Notes: generated from the sequence alone by a model not told the origin. Positions 42,440-52,883 are shown, counted from the first letter of the stretch. The stretch: 64,000 nucleotides of DNA from Rhodoferax sp. (GCF_030653815.1 NZ_JAURYQ010000042.1:1-64000); one strand, 5' to 3'. Numbers and translations: made by a program.

Positions 42440-42693
42440 TTGTACGCCACAGGACAACCCATCGTTTTACACCCTGGATGCCCTGCGCGGCCTGGCCATG
42501 GTCTGGATGACGGTGTTCCATTTTGTCTTCGACCTGAACCACTTCAAGCCGGTCACCGAAGACTATGTGCCGCTGTTCCCCCGGCTGGGTGTGATGTGGT
42601 GGGCGCGGAAACGGGCGCTGGAGTCTGAGCTACTACTTGCTGCACAAACCGGTGCTGATTGCGCTGGTAGGTGGGTTTAGTCTGCTTTTCTGA
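42440..42693 (+). pseudogene. Internally deleted remnant of a DUF1624/acyltransferase-like membrane protein
   Basis: N-terminal signature SFYTLDALRGLAMVWMTVFHFVFDLNHF in one frame; C-terminal signature WSLSYYLLHKPVLIALVGGFSLLF* in another frame immediately after. Confidence 0.65.
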
Positions 42694-42700
42694 AGCAAAA

Positions 42701-42722
42701 AAAGCCGGCGCAAGCCGGCTTT
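42701..42722 (-). terminator. Rho-independent terminator of ppiC
   Basis: Minus strand AAAGCCGGC-TTGC-GCCGGCTTTTTTT: 9-bp stem followed by T-run. Confidence 0.8.
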
Positions 42723-42745
42723 CCGTGGGCGATCAAGTGACCGGC

Positions 42746-43531
42746 TTATTCAACCTTGGCTTTGGCGCGCAGCGCTTCCTGGTATTGGGTCAGTTTCTGT
42801 TGTTGCAGTTGTTGCGACACTTGGGGCTTGACTTCTTCCAATGCAGGCAACTGGGCCTCGCGCACGTCATCGAGGCGAATGACATGGTAGCCAAACTGGG
42901 ACTTGACCGGGGTTTCGGTCAGCTTGCCTTTGCTCAGTGCGGTCAGGGCCGTGGCGAATTCAGCCACATAGTTGCCGGCAGGTGCCCAGTCGAGGTCGCC
43001 GCCCTTGGCGCCGGAGCCCGGATCCTTGCTTGATTTCTTGGCAATTTCTTCAAACTTGCCGCCCTTTTTGAGCTGGGCAATGATGGCCTTGGCTTCTGCT
43101 TCTTTCTCGACCAGGATGTGGCTGGCGCGGTACTCCTTGCCCGCATTGGCCGCCTTGAACTTGTCGTACTCGGCCTGGATGTCGGCATCGGTGACCGGGT
43201 TGGTCTTTTGGTAATTGGCGAACAGTTCGCGGATCAGGAGGGTCTGGCGCGCCAGTTCCAGCTGGTTCCTGAAGTCGGCCGTGGTGTCCAGGCTCAGTTT
43301 CTGGGCTTCCTGCATGAAGATTTCACGGGCAATGACTTCGTCCTTGATCTGCTGCTGGATTTCCGGGGTCACCGGGCGGCCGGAGCGGGCCACTTGTTGG
43401 CTCAAGGCCTCAACGCGGGTGAGGGGCACCGCCTTGCCATTGACGATGGCCACATTTTGCGCCACGGCCGCGCCAGACATACCGCCCAGAAAGGCGGCCA
43501 AGGCAAGACCGGATACCAGTTTGTTTTTCAT
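42746..43531 (-). CDS. Parvulin-type peptidyl-prolyl cis-trans isomerase, exported
   Basis: Signal peptide MKNKLVSGLALAAFLGGMSGAAVA; rotamase core YRASHILVEKEAEAKAIIAQLKKGGKFEEIAKKSSKDPGSGAKGGDLDW. Confidence 0.93.
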   Translation of the reverse strand: MKNKLVSGLALAAFLGGMSGAAVAQNVAIVNGKAVPLTRVEALSQQVARSGRPVTPEIQQQIKDEVIAREIFMQEAQKLSLDTTADFRNQLELARQTLLIRELFANYQKTNPVTDADIQAEYDKFKAANAGKEYRASHILVEKEAEAKAIIAQLKKGGKFEEIAKKSSKDPGSGAKGGDLDWAPAGNYVAEFATALTALSKGKLTETPVKSQFGYHVIRLDDVREAQLPALEEVKPQVSQQLQQQKLTQYQEALRAKAKVE

Positions 43532-43585
43532 GCAAATTTCCTGCAAATAATTAAATTAGAAAAGCGAGATTGTCGATCCGGGCCG

Positions 43586-43864
43586 TCAGGCCTGGGGTGT
43601 CTGGGCTTCGATGGCCAAGGCGTGCAAGCCCTGGTCCATGAAATCTTGGAGCGCATCATACACAAGGCGGTGCCTTGCCACGGCGGACTTGCCGGCAAAA
43701 GCCCCGGCTGTGATGCGCACCCTGAAGTGGGTGCCGAAGCCGCTGCCGTTGGCGCCAGCATGGCCGTTGTGCTGGTGGCTTTCGTCAAGCACTTCGAGCT
43801 GGCTGGGTTGCAGGACCTGTTGCAGGCGTTGCTGCAGTTGTTCGGCGGTGGGGGCTTGGCTCAT
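43586..43864 (-). CDS. bolA: BolA family protein
   Basis: 92 aa; [51 protein letters not shown]. Confidence 0.9.
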   Translation of the reverse strand: MSQAPTAEQLQQRLQQVLQPSQLEVLDESHQHNGHAGANGSGFGTHFRVRITAGAFAGKSAVARHRLVYDALQDFMDQGLHALAIEAQTPQA

Positions 43865-44409
43865 GGTGTGGGTGTTTTGGCGTCGTCAGCCGTCAGGTAG
43901 CGTGAAATGTAAAACCCCTGGCCGACAATGAAGACCAGCGGGAAGGCGTAACCCCATAGTTTGAAGTTGACCCAGGCTTCGGTGCTGTAGTAGGCGGCCA
44001 CATAGGCGTTGAGGAGCGCCATGAACGCGCTGTAGACGATCCACAGGATGTTCAGGCGCATCCACACCGGCTCGGGCAGGGTCATTTGGCTGCCCAGCAG
44101 CATCTTCAAAAAGTTCTTCTTGTAAACCCAGACCGCCACGGCCAGCGCAATGGCCATGGCGGCGTACAGCACGGTGGGTTTCCATTTGATGAAGCGGTCA
44201 TCGTGCAGCACCAGGGTGAGCGTGCCGAAAACCAATATCAAAGCCAGCGTGATTTTGTGCATGGCCTGCAGCTTGCGGTCAATGCCGTAGATCAGCGCCA
44301 TTTGCAGCACGGTGGCCACCATCAGCACGCCGGTGCCAATGTAGATGTCGTACAGCTTGTAAGCGCCAAAGAACAGCAGGATAGGGAAAAAGTCGATCAG
44401 TATTTTCAT
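43861..44409 (-). CDS. yciB: Inner membrane septation protein YciB (IspZ)
   Basis: 182 aa; [30 protein letters not shown]; 4-nt overlaps with both neighbours. Confidence 0.93.
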   Translation of the reverse strand: MKILIDFFPILLFFGAYKLYDIYIGTGVLMVATVLQMALIYGIDRKLQAMHKITLALILVFGTLTLVLHDDRFIKWKPTVLYAAMAIALAVAVWVYKKNFLKMLLGSQMTLPEPVWMRLNILWIVYSAFMALLNAYVAAYYSTEAWVNFKLWGYAFPLVFIVGQGFYISRYLTADDAKTPTP

Positions 44410-44825
44410 GTGGGGGTGAAGTTTAACGAAGCCGAGTTCATGCAGTAGCGCAGACCGGTGGGGGCGGGGCCATCGTCAAACACATGGCCCAGGTGCGCGC
44501 CGCACTGGGTGCACACCGTTTCGACCCGCGTTAGCCCCAAGCTGCGGTCGGTAATTTCGGTGATGGCGCCCGGCACGGCCAATGAAAAACTGGGCCAGCC
44601 GCAGTGTGCGTTGAACTTGGTGCCAGAGTCAAACAGTTTGGCGTCGCAACAGATGCAGTGGTAGCTGCCGTCGGCTTTCAGGGCTTCGTATTTGCCGCTG
44701 AACGGGCGCTCGGTGGCGGCGTGGCGCGTGACCTGGTAAGCCACGGTTTCGGCACCCTTGGCCTGCAAAATGGCTTGCCACTCGGCGTCGGTTTTCTGGA
44801 TGGGGTAAGTCATGGTTTTGTCCAT
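44406..44825 (-). CDS. msrB: Peptide-methionine (R)-S-oxide reductase
   Basis: 139 aa; [58 protein letters not shown]. Confidence 0.96.
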   Translation of the reverse strand: MDKTMTYPIQKTDAEWQAILQAKGAETVAYQVTRHAATERPFSGKYEALKADGSYHCICCDAKLFDSGTKFNAHCGWPSFSLAVPGAITEITDRSLGLTRVETVCTQCGAHLGHVFDDGPAPTGLRYCMNSASLNFTPT

Positions 44826-44840
44826 TTTTCGGGGCTCATG

Positions 44841-46334
44841 TCAGGAACTGCAACTGATTTCGATTTGGCTGGCCCAGTCGGGTGGCAGGCCGGCATACGA
44901 GTCGAAGGCGGCGTGTTCGTCGAAAGGGCGCTCCAGCAGGGCCAGCAAATGGGCCACCACCGAGAAGTCTTTGCCTTTGGCGGCCTCGATGGCCAGTTCA
45001 CCCAGGTAATTGCGCAGCACGTATTTGGGGTTGGTGCTGCGCATCAGGTCAGCTGCCTGCTGGGTGTCAAGTCCATCCAGCCGCGCTGAATAACGCAGCA
45101 GCCAGGCGTCCCAACCCGCGCGCTCCAGAAACAGGTCGCGCACCGGCGCGAACTGCTGGCTGGCCACCGCCTGGCTCAGACGGCGCCAGAACAAGGTGTA
45201 GTCAACCCGGTCCTGCGCCAGCAGCGCCAGCAGGTCGTCAACAAGGGCCTGATCTGCGCCGGTGTCGTCGCCGTCCCCGCCCGCAGTCAGGCCCAGTTTG
45301 GCGCGCATCAATTGCAGCCAGTGGCCTGCAAAGAGCGGTTTATAAGTGTCCAGCGCTTGCAAGGCCAGCGCCTGATCTTCGATCAACGGCATCAAGGCCT
45401 GGGCCAGCGCGTACAGGTTCCAGTGGGCGATGTCGGGCTGGCGCGCAAAGGCATAGCGGCCACCGCGGTCGGTGTGGTTGCAGATGTGGTCGGGGTCAAA
45501 GGCGTCGAGGAACTGGAACGGACCGTAGTCGATGGTCAGGCCCAAAATGCTCATGTTGTCGGTGTTCATGACGCCGTGGCAAAAGCCCACCGCCTGCCAG
45601 TGCGCGACCATCACGGCGGTGCGTTCGGTCACCTGTTGCAGCAAATTGGCATACGGGTTGGCGCTTAGGGTGCTGGCCGTTTGACAGTCCGGGTAATAGC
45701 GGCTGATGACGTAGTCGGCCAGGATTTTCAGCTGCGGCAACTGCTGGCGCGCGGCAAAGTGTTCAAAATGACCAAAACGAATGAAGCTGGGGGCGACCCG
45801 GGTCACCACGGCGGCGGTCTCCAGGCTCTCGCGCGCCACTTCTTCGTCGGAGCCCACCACGCACAGCGCACGCGTGGTTGGAATGCCCAACCCATGCATG
45901 GCTTCACTGCATAAAAATTCGCGGATGCTGCTGCGCAACACGGCCCGGCCGTCGCCCATGCGCGAGTACGGCGTCGAGCCCGAACCCTTGAGCTGCACCT
46001 CCAGGCCATTGGCCTCGCCCAGCAAGCACGCCCGGCCGTCGCCCAACTGCCCGGCCCAGTGACCAAACTGATGGCCGCTGTAGACACTGGCCAGCGGTTG
46101 CGTGCCGCTGATGGGCTGGTTGCCTGCCAGCGCATGCAATAGCGCGTCGGTCTCCAATTCGTCAGCGGGCAGGTTCAGAACTTGCGCCACCGCCACCGAC
46201 CGGCCGACCCAGTAGGGCTCAGGTAAGGCCTGCGGCGCCAGGGCGGTGTAAAAGTCTGGCCCCAGGCGATGAAAATGGTTGTCCCATTTCAGGCCGGTGG
46301 GCGTGATTTGGAAAGGCTGGCTGATCGCATTCAT
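44841..46334 (-). CDS. selO: Protein adenylyltransferase SelO (YdiU/UPF0061)
   Basis: [79 protein letters not shown]. Confidence 0.95.
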   Translation of the reverse strand: MNAISQPFQITPTGLKWDNHFHRLGPDFYTALAPQALPEPYWVGRSVAVAQVLNLPADELETDALLHALAGNQPISGTQPLASVYSGHQFGHWAGQLGDGRACLLGEANGLEVQLKGSGSTPYSRMGDGRAVLRSSIREFLCSEAMHGLGIPTTRALCVVGSDEEVARESLETAAVVTRVAPSFIRFGHFEHFAARQQLPQLKILADYVISRYYPDCQTASTLSANPYANLLQQVTERTAVMVAHWQAVGFCHGVMNTDNMSILGLTIDYGPFQFLDAFDPDHICNHTDRGGRYAFARQPDIAHWNLYALAQALMPLIEDQALALQALDTYKPLFAGHWLQLMRAKLGLTAGGDGDDTGADQALVDDLLALLAQDRVDYTLFWRRLSQAVASQQFAPVRDLFLERAGWDAWLLRYSARLDGLDTQQAADLMRSTNPKYVLRNYLGELAIEAAKGKDFSVVAHLLALLERPFDEHAAFDSYAGLPPDWASQIEISCSS

Positions 46335-46463
46335 GCGTGAATTGTGTCGTGGCGCGTTCAAGCCCAAGGTTTACAGGGGCATCGGGCGGTTTATCACTTA
46401 CCATTGCGGCTCTTTTTGCTGAGTTGATTTTTTTGCAGGCCTTGGTAAAAATCATCTTAAACC

Positions 46464-48950
46464 ATGCTGTTTCATCGTTTCTCGCCGCAGTCGCTCAAAA
46501 CCCGGATCACCTTGCTGACGCTGCTGATCGTTGTTTTTGGCTTTGGGATTCTGGGTTTCTACACCAAAAACCTGTTGCGCCAAGAACTGCTCACCTACAC
46601 CGGTGCGCAACAGCGCTCGGCCCTGCGTTTGCTGACGTCCGAGGTGAACCACGGGCTGGACAACCGGATTGCCGCGTTGCAGGCGGCGGCCCTGCAGATC
46701 ACCCCTGAGCTGCAGAAAGATGCGCCCGCGCTGCAAGATTTTTTACGCCAGCAGTCATTGTTGGCAGGGTTGTTCAACGGGGGGGTTGTGGTGTGGAACG
46801 CTCAGGGGCAGTTGCAGACCGAGCTACAGTACCTGGCGGATGCTTTGGCCACCCCGGTGCTGGCGCAGCAGGACTTGACGCAGGTGCTGGCGCAGGGGCA
46901 GCCTGTGATTGGTCAGGTGCAGGCTGATAACGAGCGTAAGGCCGCCTGGTTTGCCATGGCCGTGCCGGTTCGTGGTCCGACGGGCACGGTGTTGGGTGCT
47001 TTGGCTGGGGTGATTCGGCTGGACCAGCCCAATTTTTTGACCCAATTGACCGCGCACCGTTATGGCGAGTCCGGTAATTTCTTTTTGGTGGCGGCAAAAC
47101 AGCGGCTGATTTTTGCCACCTCGAATCAGACCCGCGTGCTTGAGGTCTTGCCGCCCCTGGGTGCGAGCCTGTGCACCGACAGTTTTGTGCAAGGCCATGA
47201 AGGCACCACGCTTTCGGTTGATCCGAAGGGCGTCGAGGTGCTGGTCAGCACCCAGCAAATTCCGTTGGCGCACTGGTATGCGTCGGTGACCCTGACTCCC
47301 GAAGAGACGTTTGCCCTGATCGACGCGGTCAAATGGCGTGCCAGGCTGGTGGCACTGGCGTTGGGGCTGATGTGCCTGGGCTTGATCTGGTTCATGCTGC
47401 GCCGCCAGTTGGCGCCCATGACTTCAGCCGTCCAGACACTCGATGGTTTTGTGCGCCAGAACCAGGCGCCGCAAGCACTGTCCGTGGAGCGCAATGACGA
47501 GGTGGGCCAACTCGTGGCCGGCTTTAACCGGCTCCTTGAGCGTTTGGTGCAGCAGCAAAATGTGTTGCGCCAACGGGAGTTGTTCAACCAGGCGGTCATC
47601 AATTCGGTGAGTGCCGGTATTGCCGTGCTGGACCAGGACGGCGTGATTCTGGAAGTGAATGAGGCCTGGCGCCTCCAGGAAGTCAATGGCACAGGAACCG
47701 TCGACCCAAGTCGGCAAGGCACCGATGTGGGCGGCAATTTTCTGCTGGCAAGCGCTGCGCTTGTGGTCAATCAGGCAGGGGCTGACGCGCTGCGCGCGCA
47801 AGACGGTATTCGCGCGGTGCTGGACGGCCGCTCGCCACGTTTTTACCTCGAATACGCCAGTCACCTGCCGCAGCAAGAGCGCTGGTACAGCATGAACGTC
47901 ACGCCTTTTGTTGATGCAGACAGGCGCGGTGCGGTGGTCTCGCTGGAAAACATCAGCTTGCGCATGCAGATGCAAAACCAGGTGCGCGAGATGGCCTTCT
48001 ACGACCCGCTCACCAAGTTGCCCAATCGCCGCCTGGCGCTTGAGCGGCTGTCACAGCAACTGGTGCGCGCGCGTCGTGTGCAGGGTCGGCTGGCCTTGTT
48101 GTTCATTGACCTCGACAAGTTCAAGCCGATCAACGACGAGCTCGGACACGCCGTGGGCGACTGGCTGCTGCAAGCCGTGGCCGAGCGTATTCTGGGCTGC
48201 GTGCGTGCCTCTGACACCGCGGCGCGCATTGGTGGTGATGAATTCGTGGTGTTGCTGCCTGACTTGCAGTCGACGGAGGCCGCCATCAGCGTGGCAGAAA
48301 AGATCCGTCGTGCGCTGGCTCAGGAGTTTGTGACCGAGCAGGGCGTGGCGCTCAAGATTTCGTCCAGCATCGGGGTGGCCTTGTACCCGGACCACGGTGC
48401 CAACGAACAAGACTTGTTGCGACTGGGCGACGAGGCCATGTACTTTGCCAAAAAGCAGGGCCGCAATGCGGTCCACTTGTGCAAACCCCTGCTTGTCATG
48501 CCTGGCCCTGACGCCGAGGCCACGGCGGCGCACGCCTACGTGCACCTGCGCTGGAAAGACGCCTTCAATACCGGGAACGCGGAACTCGACTCCGAGCATC
48601 AGGCGCTGTTCGTGCATGCCAACACGCTGCTGGACACGGTGGCTTTGCGGCACCAGCAGCCGCTTGTTTTTGAGGCCGCCTATGATGCGCTGCTCGCGCA
48701 CACAGCGGCCCATTTTGCGCATGAAGAAGCCCTGTTGCGCACGCTGGGCTTTGCCGATCTGAATCACCACGCACAGCAGCACGGACAGTTATTGATGCGC
48801 GCCAGAACGCTGTACCAAGAGTTGCAGCAGGCACCGGATGAAACCCTCGCAGAAGGTAAATTGATCAGGTTCCTGGTGTCCGAACTGGTGGCGGGTCATT
48901 TGCTCAAGTCCGACCGGGAGTTTTCGGGCTTGTTCGCAAAGCCTGGGTGA
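46464..48950 (+). CDS. Cache-like sensor diguanylate cyclase with C-terminal hemerythrin domain
   Basis: 828 aa; TM-periplasmic-TM, PAS-like segment, RIGGDEFVVLLPD, bacteriohemerythrin LDSEHQALF...HTAAHFAHEEALL...NHHAQQH. Confidence 0.92.
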   Translation: MLFHRFSPQSLKTRITLLTLLIVVFGFGILGFYTKNLLRQELLTYTGAQQRSALRLLTSEVNHGLDNRIAALQAAALQITPELQKDAPALQDFLRQQSLLAGLFNGGVVVWNAQGQLQTELQYLADALATPVLAQQDLTQVLAQGQPVIGQVQADNERKAAWFAMAVPVRGPTGTVLGALAGVIRLDQPNFLTQLTAHRYGESGNFFLVAAKQRLIFATSNQTRVLEVLPPLGASLCTDSFVQGHEGTTLSVDPKGVEVLVSTQQIPLAHWYASVTLTPEETFALIDAVKWRARLVALALGLMCLGLIWFMLRRQLAPMTSAVQTLDGFVRQNQAPQALSVERNDEVGQLVAGFNRLLERLVQQQNVLRQRELFNQAVINSVSAGIAVLDQDGVILEVNEAWRLQEVNGTGTVDPSRQGTDVGGNFLLASAALVVNQAGADALRAQDGIRAVLDGRSPRFYLEYASHLPQQERWYSMNVTPFVDADRRGAVVSLENISLRMQMQNQVREMAFYDPLTKLPNRRLALERLSQQLVRARRVQGRLALLFIDLDKFKPINDELGHAVGDWLLQAVAERILGCVRASDTAARIGGDEFVVLLPDLQSTEAAISVAEKIRRALAQEFVTEQGVALKISSSIGVALYPDHGANEQDLLRLGDEAMYFAKKQGRNAVHLCKPLLVMPGPDAEATAAHAYVHLRWKDAFNTGNAELDSEHQALFVHANTLLDTVALRHQQPLVFEAAYDALLAHTAAHFAHEEALLRTLGFADLNHHAQQHGQLLMRARTLYQELQQAPDETLAEGKLIRFLVSELVAGHLLKSDREFSGLFAKPG

Positions 48951-48985
48951 AAGCTTGGTCAAGGCTGGTTTGGCTTGATTCAATC

Positions 48986-49849
48986 ATGGCTTTTTTTACC
49001 ATTTCACTGCTCAACGGCCTCAGCTACGGCTTGCTGCTGTTCTTGCTGAGCTCGGGGCTGACGCTGATTTTCAGCATGATGGGCGTGCTCAACTTCGCCC
49101 ATGCCTCGTTTTACATGCTGGGCGCCTACTTTGGCTACAGCGTGAGCACATGGCTGGGCTTCTGGCCGGCTTTGGTGCTGGCTCCCTTGATCGTGGGTGG
49201 CCTGGGCGCCTTGTTCGAGCGCTTTTTGCTGCGTCGGGTGCACCGGTTCGGCCATGTGGCCGAGCTGCTGATGACCTTTGGCCTGAGTTACCTCATTCTG
49301 GAGGTGGTGCAACTGGTCTGGGGTCGCAGCTCGGTCGATTACCGCGTGCCGGTGGCGTTGGATGGCCCCTTGCTGACGCTGTTTGGCATCCAGTTTCCGG
49401 CCTACCGCGCTTTCATGATGGGCGTGGCCGTGGGCATGCTGGCCGCCTTGTGGCTGTTGCTCAGGCACACCCGTGTCGGGCTTGTCATCCAGGCGGCCTT
49501 GACGCACCCCGGCATGGTCGAGGCGCTGGGGCACAACGTGCCGCGCGTGTTCATGTGGGTGTTTGGCGGCGGCTGCGCGCTGGCCAGTCTGGCGGGCGTG
49601 CTGGGCGGCAATGCCTTTGTCACCGAACCGGGCATGGCGGCAGCGCTCGGTGGCATTGTTTTTGTTGTTGTGGTGGTGGGGGGCGTCGGCTCGCTGGGCG
49701 GCGCCTTTTTGGCCTCCCTGCTGATTGGCCTGATGCAAACCTTTGCCGTCGGTCTGGATGTGTCCGTGGCGCCGATCCTGCCCTATCTGTTGATGGTGCT
49801 GGTGCTGGTCTTTCGGCCCCGGGGCCTAGCTGGCGCGCGGGGCGACTGA
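48986..49849 (+). CDS. Branched-chain amino acid-type ABC transporter permease (LivH family)
   Basis: LNGLSYGLLLFLLSSGLTLIFSMMGVLNFAHASFYMLGAY. Confidence 0.92.
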   Translation: MAFFTISLLNGLSYGLLLFLLSSGLTLIFSMMGVLNFAHASFYMLGAYFGYSVSTWLGFWPALVLAPLIVGGLGALFERFLLRRVHRFGHVAELLMTFGLSYLILEVVQLVWGRSSVDYRVPVALDGPLLTLFGIQFPAYRAFMMGVAVGMLAALWLLLRHTRVGLVIQAALTHPGMVEALGHNVPRVFMWVFGGGCALASLAGVLGGNAFVTEPGMAAALGGIVFVVVVVGGVGSLGGAFLASLLIGLMQTFAVGLDVSVAPILPYLLMVLVLVFRPRGLAGARGD

Positions 49850-51069
49850 TGGGGCGCAGCGTGGTCTGGGGCCTGTACGCGCTCATTCTGGCGTTGGCGC
49901 CGCTGGTGTTCACCAGCAGCCTGAGCCACACGCTGCTGAGCCAGATGGGCATCGCCATCATCGTCTGCCTGAGCTACAACATCTTGCTGGGCCAGGGCGG
50001 CATGCTCAGTTTTGGCCATGCGGTGTATTCGGGCATGGGCGCATTTTTGGCCATTCACACGCTCAGGCTGGTGAGCGGCGGGCTGGCGCTGCCGGTGAGC
50101 CTGATCCCGCTGGTGGGCGGCGTGGCCAGTCTGGTGCTGGCGCTGCTGCTGGGCTGGGTCACCACCAAAAAGGCCGCCACGCCGTTTGCCATGATCACGC
50201 TGGGAATAGGTGAATTGGTGTGGGCCATGGCGCTGATGTTCCCCGGTTTTTTTGGCGGCGAGGCCGGGCTGTCGGGCAACCGGGTGGCCGGCAGCCCGCT
50301 GCTGGGCATCACCTTGGGTCCGCAAATCGAGTTGTATTACCTGATTGCGCTCTACACCCTGGTCTGCACCGCGCTGATGTACGCCTTTACCCGCACGCCA
50401 CTGGGGCGCATGCTGAACGCGGTGCGCGACAACCCGGAGCGCGTCGCCTTTGTCGGCTACAACCCGCAAATGGTGCGCTACCTGGCGTTTGTGATTGCCG
50501 CATTTTTTGCCGGGATTTCAGGGGGCTTGGCGGCACTCAATTTCGAAATTGTGACCTCCGAAGTGCTGAGCGGTCACCGTTCGGGCGCTTACCTGCTGTT
50601 CACCTTTCTGGGTGGCACCACTTTCTTTTTTGGCCCCATCATCGGCGCCATTTTGATGGTGCTGGCGTTTGTGCTGCTGTCCGAGCTGACCCAGGCCTGG
50701 CTGCTGTATCTGGGGCTGATCTTCATCGTGATGGTGACGCTGGCGCCTGGCGGTGTGGCATCGCTGGTCATGCTGAACCTGCGATGGGTCAGGAGCGGCG
50801 GGTGGCGGCGACTTTGGCCAGTCTATGGGGTTCTGCTGGCCACGGGTTTGCTGGCTCTGTCGGGTGCTGCCGCCCTGCTGGAAATGCTGTACCACCTGCA
50901 ACTCGGCGCAGCGCTGGGGCCAGAGTTGCCCTTTTTCGGGGTCACGCTCAACATTGACGAGTCTTACAGCTGGCTAGGGGCTGCTGCTGTTCTGCTGATT
51001 GGCCTGATGCTGTTCGAGCTGAGTCGGCGCAGGTTCATGCAGCACGGGCAGGGCGGGGGGGGCGCATGA
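49849..51069 (+). CDS. Branched-chain amino acid-type ABC transporter permease (LivM family)
   Basis: Starts MGRSVVWGLYALILALAPLVF with TGATG overlap; SYNILLGQGGMLSFGHAVYSGMGAF. Confidence 0.9.
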   Translation: MGRSVVWGLYALILALAPLVFTSSLSHTLLSQMGIAIIVCLSYNILLGQGGMLSFGHAVYSGMGAFLAIHTLRLVSGGLALPVSLIPLVGGVASLVLALLLGWVTTKKAATPFAMITLGIGELVWAMALMFPGFFGGEAGLSGNRVAGSPLLGITLGPQIELYYLIALYTLVCTALMYAFTRTPLGRMLNAVRDNPERVAFVGYNPQMVRYLAFVIAAFFAGISGGLAALNFEIVTSEVLSGHRSGAYLLFTFLGGTTFFFGPIIGAILMVLAFVLLSELTQAWLLYLGLIFIVMVTLAPGGVASLVMLNLRWVRSGGWRRLWPVYGVLLATGLLALSGAAALLEMLYHLQLGAALGPELPFFGVTLNIDESYSWLGAAAVLLIGLMLFELSRRRFMQHGQGGGGA

Positions 51070-51851
51070 AACCGACCGCCCAGACCGATGCCCTGGTCTT
51101 GCAGGACCTGCACAAAAGCTTTGGCAACACCGACATTCTGCGTGGCATCAGCCTGGCTGTGAAGGCGGGCGAGCGCATCGGCATCATCGGCCCCAACGGG
51201 GCGGGCAAGTCGACCTTGTTCAACCTGATCAGCGGCCGCTTGGCCCCCACGCAAGGCCAGGTTTGGCTCAACGGGAGTCGCATCGATGGCAAGCCACCGC
51301 ATGCGGTCAACCGCATGGGCTTGTCGCGCAGTTTTCAGATCACCAACATCTTCCCCACGCTCAGCGTGTTCGACAACCTGCGCTGCGGCGTGCTCTGGCG
51401 TCTGGGCTACAAGTACAGCTTTCTGAAATTCCTGGCGCGTCTGGACGACGCCAATGCGCAGACGCAAGCCCTGATGGAACAAGTGCACCTGGGCCCGCAG
51501 CGCGACACACCGGCCATGCACCTGAGCTATGCCGAACAGCGCGCGCTGGAGCTGGGCATCACCATCGCCAGCGGGGCCAGCGTGATTTTGCTGGACGAGC
51601 CCACCGCCGGCATGAGCCAGTCCGAAACCAGCCGCTTCATTCCACTGATCAGGGAAGCCACAGAAGGTAAAACCCTGTTGATGGTCGAGCACGACATGGG
51701 TGTGGTGTTTGACCTGGCTGACAAGATTGCGGTGCTGGTTTCTGGCGAACTGCTCGCCTTTGACACGCCTGATGCGGTGCGTGCCGATGCGCGGGTGCAA
51801 GCGGCCTATTTGGGCGCTCCGGTCGCTCAAGCGGGACTGGCGTCATGCTGA
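51066..51851 (+). CDS. ABC transporter ATP-binding protein (LivG family)
   Basis: 261 aa; GPNGAGKSTLFNLISG, LSYAEQRALELGI, VILLDEPTAGM. Confidence 0.94.
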   Translation: MKPTAQTDALVLQDLHKSFGNTDILRGISLAVKAGERIGIIGPNGAGKSTLFNLISGRLAPTQGQVWLNGSRIDGKPPHAVNRMGLSRSFQITNIFPTLSVFDNLRCGVLWRLGYKYSFLKFLARLDDANAQTQALMEQVHLGPQRDTPAMHLSYAEQRALELGITIASGASVILLDEPTAGMSQSETSRFIPLIREATEGKTLLMVEHDMGVVFDLADKIAVLVSGELLAFDTPDAVRADARVQAAYLGAPVAQAGLASC

Positions 51852-52540
51852 AAATCGACCACCTGCACGCCTTCTACGGCAAAAGCCAGGTCTTGCATGG
51901 GGTGTCGTTGCAACTGGTCGGGGGTGAAATTGTGGCGCTGCTGGGGCGCAACGGCTCGGGGCGCAGCACCACCGCCAAAACCATCATGGGGCTGGTGGAT
52001 GCCCGTGGCTCCGTCCTCTGGCGCGGCCAGCAGTTGCTGGGAAAAAAAACTTACGAGATCGCGCAGATGGGCTTGGGCTATGTACCCGAAAGCCGCGACA
52101 TCTTCCCCACGCTGACGGTGGAACACAACCTGATGCTGGGGCAAAAGCCGGGTCAGAAAACAGGCCGTTGGTCCATGGGCGACATGTATGCCATGTTCCC
52201 ACAACTGAAAGCGCGTCAGCATGCGCCGGCCGGCGTGCTGTCAGGCGGCGAGCAGCAAATGCTGACCCTGTGCCGCAGCCTGATGGGCGACCCTGACCTG
52301 ATCATCGTTGACGAACCCACCGAGGGCTTGGCGCCCCAGGTGGTCATGTTGCTGGGGCAAGTCCTCAGGCAACTCAGGGCGCGTGGTATCGCGGTGCTGC
52401 TGATCGAACAAAAGCTGACGATTGCCCTGGACGTTTCCGACCGCTGCTACGTGATGGGCCACGGCAGCGCGGTGTTTGAAGGCACGCCCGAAGCGCTGCG
52501 CCAGGCCGACGCCATCCGCAGGGAATGGCTGGAGGTGTGA
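51845..52540 (+). CDS. ABC transporter ATP-binding protein (LivF family)
   Basis: 231 aa; GRNGSGRSTTAKTIMG, LSGGEQQMLTLCRSLM, IIVDEPTEGLAP. Confidence 0.93.
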   Translation: MLKIDHLHAFYGKSQVLHGVSLQLVGGEIVALLGRNGSGRSTTAKTIMGLVDARGSVLWRGQQLLGKKTYEIAQMGLGYVPESRDIFPTLTVEHNLMLGQKPGQKTGRWSMGDMYAMFPQLKARQHAPAGVLSGGEQQMLTLCRSLMGDPDLIIVDEPTEGLAPQVVMLLGQVLRQLRARGIAVLLIEQKLTIALDVSDRCYVMGHGSAVFEGTPEALRQADAIRREWLEV

Positions 52541-52570
52541 GTTGAAGCCAGCACAGTTGGTTGTCACTCG

Positions 52571-52620
52571 GCTTTGCTGACTACTGACATTGATCGATCA
52601 AGCCAAGTAGTTTTCAAAGC
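52571..52620. repeat. Three-tier nested inverted repeat at the 3' end of brnA
   Basis: GCTTTG-ctg-ACTAC-tgaca-TTGATCGATCAA-gccaa-GTAGT-ttt-CAAAGC: 6, 5 and 6 bp stems with symmetric 3/3 and 5/5 internal loops. Confidence 0.7.
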
Positions 52621-52883
52621 TAAGCGGCAACGCTTTTGCGCGGTTTCCGACCTGCACGACCTGCTAAACCCTGCGTTTCTTGCGCAAAGGCCAACATGCT
52701 TGCCAGCGCCTTGTTGACTGCTTCAGAGGTAGGGAAAGCCTTTTGAATTTCGGGCTGTAACACCACGACATTGCTGCCTTGGACGAAGTGTTTCAGATAC
52801 TTGCCTCTGACACCCTTGCCAAGTTGATCACGCTTCAATTCGGGAATGTCTTGGTCAGCCATTTTCGTAGATGCTTTTTTCAT
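52620..52883 (-). CDS. BrnA-like antitoxin
   Basis: 87 aa directly downstream of and overlapping the brnT-like gene; KALASMLAFAQETQG. Confidence 0.65.
   Translation of the reverse strand: MKKASTKMADQDIPELKRDQLGKGVRGKYLKHFVQGSNVVVLQPEIQKAFPTSEAVNKALASMLAFAQETQGLAGRAGRKPRKSVAA

Noticed and set aside
52590-52601. TTGATCGATCAA as an FNR box
   Set aside because: Spacer is 2 nt rather than 4; better explained as the apex of the nested hairpin 52571-52620.
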